Assembly (NCBI GenBank): GCA_023954855.1
Contig: JAGSGY010000009.1
Location: 45,476-109,475 of the forward strand
Source of the DNA: Pseudomonadota bacterium
GTDB lineage: Bacteria > Myxococcota_A > UBA796 > GCA-2862545
Direction of reading: 5' to 3'
Length of the DNA stretch: 64,000 nucleotides
In this document: piece after piece, positions 26,762 to 35,493 of the stretch
How the letters are laid out: the number at the start of each line of letters is the position of its first letter
How positions within the stretch are numbered: the stretch's first letter is position 1
Position numbers and translations under genes: made by a program
The notes under the pieces: generated by a model
What the model saw: the letters and a program-made list of their open reading frames with translations, nothing else
Database searches by the model: none
What the model was told of the DNA's origin: nothing

Positions 26762-28358
26762 AGACGGCAAAGCCGTTGATGGGCTTGGCACCGGAGTAGG
26801 CGTCGGCCAAGCCGTACTTCAGGCCCCGCCCGCCATCGAGGACTGCCGCGAACTCCTGGTTGGCGATCGCGGTCTCGATCGCGGCCTCGGCGTCCGGAAA
26901 CGGCGTCCGCTTCTTGGTCACATCCCAGATCGAGATCAGGTGCGTTCCCGGCTCGCCGCCTGCTTGGTAGACCAACCACGGCGCGAAGGGCGAGAAGACC
27001 GGACCCTCGACCCCTCTGAGCGCGTCCACGACTCGCTCACCCGCCGCGACATCGGCAGCGGTGGGCAAGAACTTGTCGTCGTCCAGGCGCCAGTGTTGAA
27101 GGCCGAGCTGGGTGCCGAGGAGTACCGTCGGAAGGACCGCGACCCATCCGACGCGACTGCCCTCCCAACGTGCCGCTCCCCAGGCCGACCCGGCACAAAC
27201 CACCCAGTAGAGCGGAATGAGCACGTTCACGAAGCCGCCGACGTGGGCGCGCATCAGCGCGGCACTGATCAAGGCGATTCCGCCAACGCCCGCACCGTAA
27301 ATCCACCGCCAAGACGGATTGCGCCTGGCGACGACTGCCAGGGTGCCGAGGATACTCGCCGCAATCAGGGCATAGCCCACGCTCGAGACGCGATGCAAGA
27401 GCACACTACCCGTCGACGTGAGCGAGTGGTTCACGCCTCCGAGCACGAGCCCAATGACCCCCATGGCGGGAATCACCGCCGAGTGAGCGAGGACACGAGC
27501 GCGGTCGATGACAAAGACCGTCACCAAGAAGACCACCGCGGGAAGTGCGCGGATCAGCTCTCGTGGCGCGCCCGGAAAGCCGCGGTTCCGCACGAAGCCA
27601 TGCGTCCCCGGCGTCTCGACGATGTAGCGAAGATAGTAGCCATTGGACTGCCACTCGAGCAGGCCGGTGATCGCGAGCGCCGGCACGGCTGAGAGGAGCC
27701 CGAAGCGAAGCGCATCCTTCCAGCCAAGGCGAGCCCAGAGCCCGAGCGCCATCGGGATTCCGAACAGTGCGAAGTTCTGCTTCACCGCAAACGCGCCGAA
27801 GAGAAGCAGCGCGCTCAGGTCACGAAGGCGTCGATCCTCGTCCAGACCAAGCACGACGGTCCACGCCACGAGTCCGATGGACACCCCGTCCGCGCGTACC
27901 AGGTCGAAAAAGGCTCCGACGACGTCATAGCAGCCGAGAAACGCGGCCCCAGCCAGCAGGCCGACCCAGGGCTTTTTGTGGTGGCGCCAGGTCATCCACG
28001 GCAGGGCGGAAGCGGCCGCGAGCGTACCCACGATCGAGAGTGCCCGGGCGGGGACATAGCCGAGGCCGAAGACCGGTGAAACCGCGGCCAGCAACCATGC
28101 GTAGCCGGCGGGGTAGATGTACGGAATCCACTCGGCACTCGGCTCGCCGTACAGGGTGTGCCCTTCGGTCACTCGCCACGCATGGGCCAACATACCGCCT
28201 TCCATCCACTCGAGATCGAAGGGGTAGAACAGCCTCGTCCACCAGATGATACCAAGCCGGTAGACCAGCCCAACGGCCATCAGGAGCGCGAGCCAGGAGA
28301 CGATTCGACGAAGCCACATGGGCGCTCGCATAACGCGGCCCCAAGAGGATTCCCGCAT
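26637..28358 (-). CDS. GT-C-like polytopic membrane protein (putative glycosyltransferase)
   Basis: A 573-residue protein with about eleven hydrophobic helices to residue 420, then a soluble C-terminal domain of about 130 residues and a Pro/Ser/Ala tail. The first periplasmic loop has F-D-L-E-W-M-E-G-G (about 47-55), the acidic motif placed where GT-C glycosyltransferases (ArnT/PMT-like) keep their catalytic Asp/Glu, followed by Y-x-Y-P-A-G-Y. It probably uses a polyprenyl-phosphate sugar. ATG 28358 is used; ATG at 28331 is an alternative. Divergent from the MORN-like gene; the 3' 125 bp overlap ppa. Confidence 0.72.
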   Translation of the reverse strand: MRESSWGRVMRAPMWLRRIVSWLALLMAVGLVYRLGIIWWTRLFYPFDLEWMEGGMLAHAWRVTEGHTLYGEPSAEWIPYIYPAGYAWLLAAVSPVFGLGYVPARALSIVGTLAAASALPWMTWRHHKKPWVGLLAGAAFLGCYDVVGAFFDLVRADGVSIGLVAWTVVLGLDEDRRLRDLSALLLFGAFAVKQNFALFGIPMALGLWARLGWKDALRFGLLSAVPALAITGLLEWQSNGYYLRYIVETPGTHGFVRNRGFPGAPRELIRALPAVVFLVTVFVIDRARVLAHSAVIPAMGVIGLVLGGVNHSLTSTGSVLLHRVSSVGYALIAASILGTLAVVARRNPSWRWIYGAGVGGIALISAALMRAHVGGFVNVLIPLYWVVCAGSAWGAARWEGSRVGWVAVLPTVLLGTQLGLQHWRLDDDKFLPTAADVAAGERVVDALRGVEGPVFSPFAPWLVYQAGGEPGTHLISIWDVTKKRTPFPDAEAAIETAIANQEFAAVLDGGRGLKYGLADAYSGAKPINGFAVFMPQSGFRVRPERLRFPKKRAPSTPETPSVPASPAPDSAAP

Positions 28359-28403
28359 GAAGGGGTTTCCTTCCGCACAGGCCGATGGGATGATTCTGCA
28401 TGC

Positions 28404-28424
28404 GTCAGTGGTTCAAGCACTGAC
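28404..28424. promoter_or_regulatory. Inverted repeat just upstream of the MORN-like gene
   Basis: GTCAGTG-GTTCAAG-CACTGAC, perfect 7-bp arms with a 7-nt loop, ends 5 nt before ATG 28430 in the divergent gap. It could be an operator for both genes or an mRNA hairpin limiting translation; there is no Shine-Dalgarno before 28430. Confidence 0.4.
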
Positions 28425-28429
28425 CCGGG

Positions 28430-29608
28430 ATGCCCGTCACCATGTCGCGCTACTTCATTATCGCTCTCTCGCTGTCTCTGTGGCCCCAGTTCGCCGCAGC
28501 CAAGACCCTCTGCCCAGCTGACGCCACTGTCGCCGCCGATGCCGACGGCACGAATGAGCACTGCGTCGATGCCGAGGGTGGCCCGTACAACGGCGATGCC
28601 GTGGTCCTACACGCTGACGGCCACAAGATCGCCAAGGGTGCGCTCCTCGGAGGCTTCCCGCATGGGGTGTGGACCGAGTACCACAAGGACGGACTGAAGA
28701 AGTCTGAAGGCGAATACACGAATGGCCTGAAGCAAGGCAAGTGGACCTTTTGGTACGCGTCCGGGCACAAACAGCGCGAGGGCGAGTACAGAGACAACAA
28801 GTCGCACGGGCCATGGTCGGCGTGGAACGACGGCGGTAGCCTCTGGTCGCAAGGCGACTACTCGTTTGGCAGCCCACACGGCCCATGGATCTACTACCAC
28901 GGCGACGGCACGACCGTTTCGTACCGTGGAGACTTCCTCAACGGCGCTCGCTACGGCCCGTGGGAGTTCTTCCACTCGAACGGCAGTCCGAAGCAAAAGG
29001 GAAGCTTCTCTGCGGGTCTGAAGAGCGGCAAGTGGACGAACTGGTACGACAACGGGAACAAGGAGTCCGAGGGCGCATACAGCTCGAGCCGCGAATCCGG
29101 TAGCTGGAGCTATTGGAACGAGGACGGTGCCCTGAACCGCACCACGGCCTACCGCGACGGCAAAAAGTCCGGCCCCGAGACGGTCTGGCACGACAACGGC
29201 AAGGTGAAGATGGAGGGCGCCTACCTCGACGGTAAGCGCCATGGTGCCTTCACCCTGTGGTTCGAGTCTGGCTCTGTGTCACTGAAATCGGAGTTCGAAG
29301 CTGGCGCTCGTGCCGGTCACTGGGTCGCCTACTACCCGAATGGCGAGAAGAAGTTCGAGGGCGACGTCATCGACGGCCGCGACAACGGCATGTGGAGCTA
29401 CTGGTACGACGACGGAACCGTTCAGATGGTCGGCCGACGTATTGATGGCAAAGAAGAAGGCATCTGGAAGAGCTACCACCCCAACGGCCAGATCAAGACC
29501 GAGGCCTACTGGAGCAAGGGGCTGCAGGACGACGAGTGGACGCACTACACCGACGACGGCACGGTCGAAAAGACCGAGGTGTGGCGCCACGGAAGACTCG
29601 TCCCCTAG
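28430..29608 (+). CDS. Exported MORN-like (YwqK-type) repeat protein
   Basis: A 392-residue secreted protein: signal peptide to F-A-A-A (about 24), a small Cys-containing head, then about thirteen repeats of roughly 23 residues with the pattern G-x-W-x-x-[WY]-x-x-[DN]-G-x-x-x-x-x-G-x-[YF], the MORN-2/YwqK-type fold (toxin-antitoxin 'YwqK antitoxin' family by name, though most members are simply repeat proteins). No partner toxin or enzyme domain is present. Such repeats make an extended beta surface for binding membranes or polymers. The start may be ATG 28442 (M-S-R-Y) instead; both keep the signal peptide. Confidence 0.83.
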   Translation: MPVTMSRYFIIALSLSLWPQFAAAKTLCPADATVAADADGTNEHCVDAEGGPYNGDAVVLHADGHKIAKGALLGGFPHGVWTEYHKDGLKKSEGEYTNGLKQGKWTFWYASGHKQREGEYRDNKSHGPWSAWNDGGSLWSQGDYSFGSPHGPWIYYHGDGTTVSYRGDFLNGARYGPWEFFHSNGSPKQKGSFSAGLKSGKWTNWYDNGNKESEGAYSSSRESGSWSYWNEDGALNRTTAYRDGKKSGPETVWHDNGKVKMEGAYLDGKRHGAFTLWFESGSVSLKSEFEAGARAGHWVAYYPNGEKKFEGDVIDGRDNGMWSYWYDDGTVQMVGRRIDGKEEGIWKSYHPNGQIKTEAYWSKGLQDDEWTHYTDDGTVEKTEVWRHGRLVP

Positions 29609-29664
29609 GCGCCACCTCGCTGCAGGAAGTGGCCGTCGCGCGCCGTAGACGATAGCTCGCGCCG

Positions 29665-30141
29665 ATGCAGACCCGATGTCCCACCTGCTTTCGCGCCGAA
29701 TCCATCGAAGATGGCGTCACTACGGTCACAGTCGAAGGCGGCCTCAGACGGTCCGCCGAGCCCGAAGGACTGGCAAGCTGGCGGATTGTGCGCCGCGCAC
29801 TCGAAGGCGGCCCGGCGGTCGTGGGCCGTTGCTCGGTCTGTGCGCTCCCGCTCCACGGTGATGGCCCCGCCATCGCGTGGACCATCGCCCTGCCGAGCGG
29901 TGACCTCAAGATCGCAGACGGCAAGATCGCCGGCAAAGACGGAGCGGTGGCCATCGACGACGCCGAGGCGCTGATCGAAGCCGCCTTGGTGACGCCTCCG
30001 ACGCTGGCCCGCACCCTCTACGAGGGCGCGATGTTCAGCTGGCTGATCGTGCCGTTCTTCATCTGGATCAGCGCTATGTTCTGCTTTGCGGGCTTTCTCT
30101 GCATCGGCGTGCCGCACGGCGCAGAGTTCATGCCCCGCTAG
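29665..30141 (+). CDS. Zinc-ribbon-like membrane protein of unknown function
   Basis: A 158-residue protein. C-P-T-C near residue 5 and C-S-V-C near 56 form two Cys pairs (a split zinc ribbon), followed by a beta-rich region and a C-terminal hydrophobic hairpin (about 120-150). Similar size and layout to the zinc-ribbon membrane protein at 43373, but the sequences differ. No Shine-Dalgarno is evident. Its stop overlaps the convergent gene stop in CTAG. Confidence 0.6.
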   Translation: MQTRCPTCFRAESIEDGVTTVTVEGGLRRSAEPEGLASWRIVRRALEGGPAVVGRCSVCALPLHGDGPAIAWTIALPSGDLKIADGKIAGKDGAVAIDDAEALIEAALVTPPTLARTLYEGAMFSWLIVPFFIWISAMFCFAGFLCIGVPHGAEFMPR

Positions 30142-32216
30142 CCGAGCGCGGCAACGCCCTCGGCGACGACCGCGAACGCCGGCGGCCCCTCGACGGTCGC
30201 GTACCACTCGAGGGCAGGCTCCGGAAGCACGAGCGCTGCAGCGCGCCGCATCAGCCGCGGCACTGCCGCACGCCCTTCAGGGGAGTCCTCGGCGAGTACC
30301 AGCAGAGAGGCTTCTTGCTCCCCGCGGGATGCGATCAGACGCCAGATGCTCCGCTCGGCGTCGCCCAGAGCCGACAGCACCGGATCCTGACGACGCTCCC
30401 GCGACATGGCGCCGCGGACCGCCCTCTGGATCGACCAGCCGGCACCCGCCATCGTGGTGGCCGCTTCGAGCACGTGCGCCATGCCCGTACCACCGAAGCG
30501 TGTGGAGGTCGGGGCCTCGACAAGCAACGCTTTCGCGCCCTCGTGGCCCTCTGCGGCCAGACGCACCGCCATGCTCGTGCCTTCGGGAAGGCGAGCCTTT
30601 GCAGGAGCATGGGCATCGACCGCGCGAAGGAAGGCTAGCTGCGCATCGGGGCTCAGCTCCACACCGCGAAGCGCCACAAACGCGTGGTGGAGGCGTTCAA
30701 AGCCCTGAAGAGCGTGTGCCAGAGCGGCCTCGTCGAGCTCGGAAGCGGAGAACACGGCGAGCAGCTTCTCTTCGGAGCTCGGCCCCTGGGGCTCCAAGCG
30801 AGCGGACGCCTCTCCAGCGCTCGGCGAAGGCTTCGGCGACTCACTCTTCTCACGACGCTTGCGCTCAGGGCGCGGTGGCGGAGCCGTGGGAGCAGGAGCG
30901 GCCTCGGCCCATGCCGAGACGTCGAGCGTGTCAACAGCCGTCAGGCCCGCAGCAATCGCAGCGGCACGAAGCGGCTCATTGCCGGTTCCGGGTGCCACGA
31001 GCAACGCCGTCGGTGCGAGACCGTGAAGTCGCTCGGCCACAGGCTTGGCCTGCTCAGAGGGATAGGCCACCTCAGAGGGCGTCGCGAACGCGACCCGAGC
31101 CACGTCACCGCCCTTTCCGTACTGGAGCGTCCACACCTTGCGATCGTCGGGCTCGCCGCCACGGGCAAGCACACCGCGACGCAGACCGTCGAAGCGCGTG
31201 CCTTCCGGCAGGGCCCGGAACAGCTCAAGAGCGACCGCAAAGGGCCACTCGCCATAGGCCGCAACGACCACGGAGCCCTCACCGGAGAGCGCAGCAATGC
31301 GCTCCTGAACGGCCGCTCCCTGGCCTGCGAGCTCAGCGCGTGCGACCAGCCCCACCAACCAAGGGGCGGGCACATCCGCGCCCTCGACCGTCAGGTGGTG
31401 CTCGAGAGCCAGCAACGCCAGCTCACCGACGGTGTCAGGCGAGGCCTCGGCCGCCTCTTCGAGGAGGCGAATCCGCGCACGACGGCGCGTGGGAACCGGA
31501 CTTCCAAGGAACTCACTGAGCGGCCCGGCCTCCTCGACCTCGACCTTCTTGGGCGGGCGCTCCTTCGAGCGCTCCTGCCGCTCCTGCCGCTCGGAACGCT
31601 CGGAACGCTCGGAACGCTCGGAACGCTCGGAACGCTCTCCCGCAACGCGAGCCTGGCGACGAAGCCAGCCCGAGAGCTTCTCGAGGCCGGCGTCGCGGTC
31701 CTCGGAGGGACCCGTGCGAATCTCGTTGAGCCAGACGAAGGCGCGGACGAGAGCGGCATCGGCACCCTTCTTTCCGCGCAGCAGCGAACGGGCACGGTCG
31801 AGATCACCGGCAGCCGCCGCCTCACGCGCAGGTGCGAGCGCGTCTGCAGCGGAGGCACCGCCAGACTCACGAGGCTTGCGCGCCTTTTTGCTCTTCGATC
31901 CCGAGCGAGGACCCACAACACCACCGCCTTCGCCGAGCGAGCGCGCAAAGGCCTGTGCCGCGCGCAACTCTGCGGCGGGTGCGGCGGGATGGGTCTGGCA
32001 GAGACTCACGAGTGAATGTGCTTCGCGCACAGCCGCATCGTGCTCGCCGAGCATCGCGTAGAGCCGCCCCATCGCCGAGGCCGCCTGGCGCATGGCCTGA
32101 ATGTCCGTCAGGTTGCGGGCGCGCCAGCCACCGAGTTCTGCCAGTAGACGGCGGCGCGCGGTGTCGTCCTGCGCCTCTGAAAGCCGCTGGTCCCAGTTGG
32201 ACAGAGAGCTGGTCAT
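30138..32216 (-). CDS. Large helical/low-complexity protein of unknown function
   Basis: A 692-residue cytoplasmic-looking protein not recognised as a known family. N-terminal helical region resembling TPR segments (A-R-R-R-L-L-A-E-L, L-Y-A-M-L-G-E-H-D-A-A), a basic low-complexity stretch, an E-R-S repeat (about residues 190-215), an Arg/Glu-rich linker, a central alpha/beta domain (about 320-440) with L-L-V-A-P-G-T-G-N-E, a second Pro/Lys linker and a C-terminal helical domain. ATG 32216 follows AGGAGG closely, which decides the start. Divergent from fdhD. Confidence 0.65.
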   Translation of the reverse strand: MTSSLSNWDQRLSEAQDDTARRRLLAELGGWRARNLTDIQAMRQAASAMGRLYAMLGEHDAAVREAHSLVSLCQTHPAAPAAELRAAQAFARSLGEGGGVVGPRSGSKSKKARKPRESGGASAADALAPAREAAAAGDLDRARSLLRGKKGADAALVRAFVWLNEIRTGPSEDRDAGLEKLSGWLRRQARVAGERSERSERSERSERSERQERQERSKERPPKKVEVEEAGPLSEFLGSPVPTRRRARIRLLEEAAEASPDTVGELALLALEHHLTVEGADVPAPWLVGLVARAELAGQGAAVQERIAALSGEGSVVVAAYGEWPFAVALELFRALPEGTRFDGLRRGVLARGGEPDDRKVWTLQYGKGGDVARVAFATPSEVAYPSEQAKPVAERLHGLAPTALLVAPGTGNEPLRAAAIAAGLTAVDTLDVSAWAEAAPAPTAPPPRPERKRREKSESPKPSPSAGEASARLEPQGPSSEEKLLAVFSASELDEAALAHALQGFERLHHAFVALRGVELSPDAQLAFLRAVDAHAPAKARLPEGTSMAVRLAAEGHEGAKALLVEAPTSTRFGGTGMAHVLEAATTMAGAGWSIQRAVRGAMSRERRQDPVLSALGDAERSIWRLIASRGEQEASLLVLAEDSPEGRAAVPRLMRRAAALVLPEPALEWYATVEGPPAFAVVAEGVAALG
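31588..31638 (-). repeat. 9-bp tandem repeat encoding Glu-Arg-Ser
   Basis: About five identical GAGCGTTCC units (minus strand), flanked by diverged copies (E-R-Q). Perfect DNA identity suggests recent slippage expansion; copy changes stay in frame. Confidence 0.85.
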
Positions 32217-32303
32217 CCTCGAAACCTCCTGCGGATCCTGGCCCGCGAGTCCCACGGGGGTAACCTCTTCGCCACGCCACGCACCGTGTCACGGAGTTCC
32301 ACG

Positions 32304-33092
32304 ATGCCCTCGACTGAGCGACGCCCTGTACAACGCCACCCCTCCGGACGCCGCGAAGACGACGTCCTGGCGGTGGAGGAACCGCTCGAGATCCGTATCG
32401 AGGGCCAGTCCCTCGCCGTTACGATGCGTACGCCCGGTCACGATCTCGAGCTTGCCGCCGGCTTCATGCTCTCTGAGGGCATCATCGATGGGGCCGATGA
32501 CCTCGACGCGCTCGCCGAGGTGAAGACCACCTCGGACTTCGGCGGAAACACCGTCGACTGCGTGCTCGCGGGCGGCGTCGCCGCCCATCGCGACGCCATC
32601 TCTCGAGCGACCCGCGATCTCTACGCGACCAGCAGTTGCGGGATCTGCGGAAAGGCTTCCATCGACCGCCTTCGCGTGCTCGCCGGGCCCATCACCACCC
32701 CCTTCACCTTCGACGATGCACTGATGCTGCAGCTCCCACCGCGCCTAGCCGCCGCCCAGGAGGCGTTTCAGACGACGGGGGGCCTTCACGCCGCCGCGCT
32801 CGTCCGCCCGGACGGCAGCATCGAGGTGCTCCGAGAGGACATTGGTCGCCACAATGCCGTGGACAAGGTGCTCGGCTGGAGGCTGCTGAGAGACGAGGTC
32901 CCTATCGACGACCGCCTGCTGCTCGTCAGCTCACGCGTCGGCTTCGAGATCGTCCAGAAGGCCCTGGTAGCGCGCATTCCGATGATCGCAGCGGTCGGAG
33001 CCGCCTCCACGCTCGCAGTCGACCTGGCGGCAGAGACGGGACTTTCCGTCGTCGGCTTTCTGCGCGACGGGCGCTTCAACCGCTACACCTGA
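32304..33092 (+). CDS. fdhD: Formate dehydrogenase accessory sulfurtransferase FdhD
   Basis: A 262-residue protein that passes sulfur to the Mo-bisPGD cofactor of formate dehydrogenases. The catalytic Cys pair is in S-S-C-G-I-C-G (Cys112, Cys115), with typical M-R-T-P-G-H-D-L-E-L-A-A-G-F and E-D-I-G-R-H-N-A-V-D-K. ATG 32304 is chosen by GGAG 8 nt upstream. No formate dehydrogenase or Mo-cofactor gene is in the window, so its client enzyme is elsewhere. Confidence 0.94.
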   Translation: MPSTERRPVQRHPSGRREDDVLAVEEPLEIRIEGQSLAVTMRTPGHDLELAAGFMLSEGIIDGADDLDALAEVKTTSDFGGNTVDCVLAGGVAAHRDAISRATRDLYATSSCGICGKASIDRLRVLAGPITTPFTFDDALMLQLPPRLAAAQEAFQTTGGLHAAALVRPDGSIEVLREDIGRHNAVDKVLGWRLLRDEVPIDDRLLLVSSRVGFEIVQKALVARIPMIAAVGAASTLAVDLAAETGLSVVGFLRDGRFNRYT

Positions 33093-33141
33093 ACCAGGTG
33101 GCGGCTACACCTGACCCAGCCGGCTCGGTTATCCGGTGGCG

Positions 33142-34110
33142 ATGCGCGCATTCATCACCGGTTGCGGATCCGGATTCGGACACCGCCTCGCTCGTCGCTT
33201 GCTCCAAGAAGGCTGGGAGGTCGTCGCCTCGGATCCCGAGCTGGAGGCGCTCTCTGACTTGGAGGGCGCCGAGAAGTACTGCCTCGACGTTCGTGATGCG
33301 GAGCAGGTCACGTCGGTTTGTGCAGCCGCAGCGGCCCGCCCCATCGACCTGCTCGTCAACAACGCGGGCTACGCGGTGTTCGGCACTCAGGAAGAGACGC
33401 CCATCAGTGCCGTCGCCGAGATGTTCGAGGTCAACGTCATCGGGCTGTCCCGGGTCACGCAGGCCCTGCTGCCGACCCTTCGTTCGTCTGGCGCCACCGT
33501 CGTGAACCTCTCGAGCGTCGCCGGCCGAACCGTCTTTCCTGAGAGCGGCTACTACGCAGCGAGCAAGTATGCCGTCGAGGCCCTCACCGAGGCGCTGTAC
33601 CAAGAGACATCGAGCTTCGGCATGCGCGCCCGCCTGATCCAGCCGGGGTCGTTCGCGACGCGCTTTCTCGAGCGAGCGACGGACGCCAGCCTGCCCCGCG
33701 ACCCCAGGTCTCCGTACGCCAGCCAGCAGCCGATCTGGGACACACGCAAGTTCACCATCCTCGAGCCTCCGCAGGACCCACAGCTGGTGGTCGAGGCGAT
33801 TGTAGCGAGCCTAGACGACCCCCGCCCCTTCCTTCGAGTGCCCGTGGGTCCCGACGCCCTGCGGCTTCTTGGACTTCGCGACCGCCTCTCGCCGGACGCC
33901 TGGGTGCGGTTGGCGGGGCTACGCAACGGCTCACCGGACACGGTCGGCTTCGACTCGGACGCCTACACGCCCTCCGAGCTCGCTGCACTCGACGAACCCT
34001 GCGCGGCCCGGCTCGAGGCCAGTGCACATGCACTGACACAGGGCCATCTCGACCACTGGTCCGAGGACGAGCGCGATGGCCTCATCGCGGCGATCAACGC
34101 GGCAAGCTGA
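33142..34110 (+). CDS. Short-chain dehydrogenase/reductase
   Basis: A 322-residue NAD(P)-dependent SDR. Rossmann start F-I-T-G-C-G-S-G-F-G (TGxxxGxG), N-N-A-G, active-site Ser in N-L-S-S-V-A-G and Y-x-x-x-K in Y-A-A-S-K, all present, so it should be catalytically competent. The sequence after P-G-S-F-A-T-R and the 70-residue C-terminal extension resemble classical SDRs acting on retinol/steroid-like or other hydrophobic alcohols; substrate unknown. ATG 33142 or GTG 33136 are possible starts. Followed by the AsmA-like gene after 24 bp. Confidence 0.87.
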   Translation: MRAFITGCGSGFGHRLARRLLQEGWEVVASDPELEALSDLEGAEKYCLDVRDAEQVTSVCAAAAARPIDLLVNNAGYAVFGTQEETPISAVAEMFEVNVIGLSRVTQALLPTLRSSGATVVNLSSVAGRTVFPESGYYAASKYAVEALTEALYQETSSFGMRARLIQPGSFATRFLERATDASLPRDPRSPYASQQPIWDTRKFTILEPPQDPQLVVEAIVASLDDPRPFLRVPVGPDALRLLGLRDRLSPDAWVRLAGLRNGSPDTVGFDSDAYTPSELAALDEPCAARLEASAHALTQGHLDHWSEDERDGLIAAINAAS

Positions 34111-34122
34111 ACCAGGCTGCGA

Positions 34123-34128
34123 TACCCT
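34123..34128 (+). promoter_or_regulatory. -10-like box TACCCT, 6 nt before GTG start
   Basis: TACCCT ends 6 nt before GTG 34135, with no Shine-Dalgarno between; same geometry as at 18366, 20268 and 26288. Confidence 0.35.
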
Positions 34129-34134
34129 TCCGCT

Positions 34135-35493
34135 GTGTTCTATTCCGATGAAGAACTCGAGCGCGTCCGCAAGAAGGAGCGCATCCGCCGGTGGCTGCGG
34201 CCCCTGACGGCACTGGCCGCTGTGCTGGCAGCCCTCATCATGGGCCTCGCGTGGCTGCTGACGACGCCCTCGGGTCTGGCGTTCCTTCTCGAGAAGGCCA
34301 CGCAGGGTGCCCCGTTCGACGTGAGCCTGGGCTCGCTCGATCTCAACCCTGCCGAGCCCCAGGTCGAGACCGATCGCTGGCGATTGGTTCTCGAGGACCT
34401 CGCCATCACGCCCCACGACCCCGACCGGGCGTTGATCAAGGTCCAGCGTGCCGAGCTGGACGCACCGGGGCTGCGCGACATCCTGCAGATCGGCGAAGTC
34501 GACATCGGCCACGTCGTCATCGACGGCCTGACCATCACCACCGCCCGCCAGCGCCCGCCGCCAGAGTGGGAGGCCCGCAAGACCTTCATCCGAGCCATCC
34601 GCGCAAGCGAGCTCGAGGTCCACAGCGCCAGCTACCGCGCTGAGCCTGACGCGCCGCTCGACGTGGCAGCTATGAAGGGCATCGAGGCCCGGCTGCAGCG
34701 CGTCGTCTGGCAGCCCGGCAACCGCGAAATCAGCGGAACAGGCTCCCTGAAGGCGGCGAGTTTCCAGACGGGCACCCTCGTGCTCTCAGACCTCGATGTC
34801 TCCAGCCTTCACGTACGTCACAGCGACCTGCACTTCCAGGATGGCAGCTTCCAGTACGGCGGTGGAGCGGGAACCCTTGCTGGCGACGTGTTGCACTTCA
34901 ACCGCAAGGCCGAGGCCACCTTCGAGGTCGGGCTGACCGGCGCACGCGCCGAGAAGATGTTCCAAGCGGCCACTGGGCGTCCGTCTCCGCTCATGGCCCA
35001 GGTCGACGGACACCTCACGGTTCACTCCGGCGGTGACTTGCCACGAGGCGGTGGCTGGATGTCCGCGCAGGTCCGGCTCACGGGTGGGATCTTCCCGCTC
35101 GACGAGGATGAGCGCCCAATCGTGCGAGACATCCTTCGGCTCGCGCCGTTCATGGAGCTCGACCGCGACAATCGGGTCATCCTCGGCGACATCAACGGAA
35201 GCCTTCGCTTCGGCCGAGGAAGCGTGTTGCTGCATCGCTTGGAGTACCAAGCCCCTCGCCGCATCTTGCTGTTGTGGGGAAATATGCAGTCCGACGGCGC
35301 CCAGATGGTGCTGCGCTCCGTTCCTCCTCGGGATGCCGATCGTCGGGGAGGGTTTGGCATCGTCGCCGCACGCATGGACGGCGAAGAGAAGTTCAAGTTC
35401 CGCATCGCGAAGAAGGCGGACTTGCTGCCGGAGCTCGCTGAGGGTGAGAGCCTGGGCGCGTCGCTGCGGCGCAGGATGAACGAAGCCCCGTAG
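34135..35493 (+). CDS. AsmA/TamB-like membrane-anchored protein
   Basis: A 452-residue protein with one N-terminal membrane helix (about 23-44) preceded by a basic segment and followed by a long periplasmic beta-rich region. The start after the helix, L-L-T-T-P-S-G-L-A-F-L-L-E-K-A, is the typical entry of AsmA/TamB-type proteins, which bridge the membranes for lipid or protein transport; the C-terminal part with R-L-x-P-F and L-L-L-W-G-N-M resembles their final segment. It is short for the family. GTG start, no Shine-Dalgarno. Stop abuts the convergent K+ channel stop in TAGCTA. Confidence 0.65.
   Translation: MFYSDEELERVRKKERIRRWLRPLTALAAVLAALIMGLAWLLTTPSGLAFLLEKATQGAPFDVSLGSLDLNPAEPQVETDRWRLVLEDLAITPHDPDRALIKVQRAELDAPGLRDILQIGEVDIGHVVIDGLTITTARQRPPPEWEARKTFIRAIRASELEVHSASYRAEPDAPLDVAAMKGIEARLQRVVWQPGNREISGTGSLKAASFQTGTLVLSDLDVSSLHVRHSDLHFQDGSFQYGGGAGTLAGDVLHFNRKAEATFEVGLTGARAEKMFQAATGRPSPLMAQVDGHLTVHSGGDLPRGGGWMSAQVRLTGGIFPLDEDERPIVRDILRLAPFMELDRDNRVILGDINGSLRFGRGSVLLHRLEYQAPRRILLLWGNMQSDGAQMVLRSVPPRDADRRGGFGIVAARMDGEEKFKFRIAKKADLLPELAEGESLGASLRRRMNEAP

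Noticed and set aside
28430..29608. A toxin-antitoxin locus based on the YwqK name
   Set aside because: The protein is exported and consists only of repeats; no toxin-like gene is adjacent.
29605..30207. A 200-codon minus-strand frame opposite the zinc-ribbon membrane protein
   Set aside because: The plus-strand frame has paired Cys motifs and a hydrophobic hairpin; the minus frame is Arg/Gly/Ala-rich without features.
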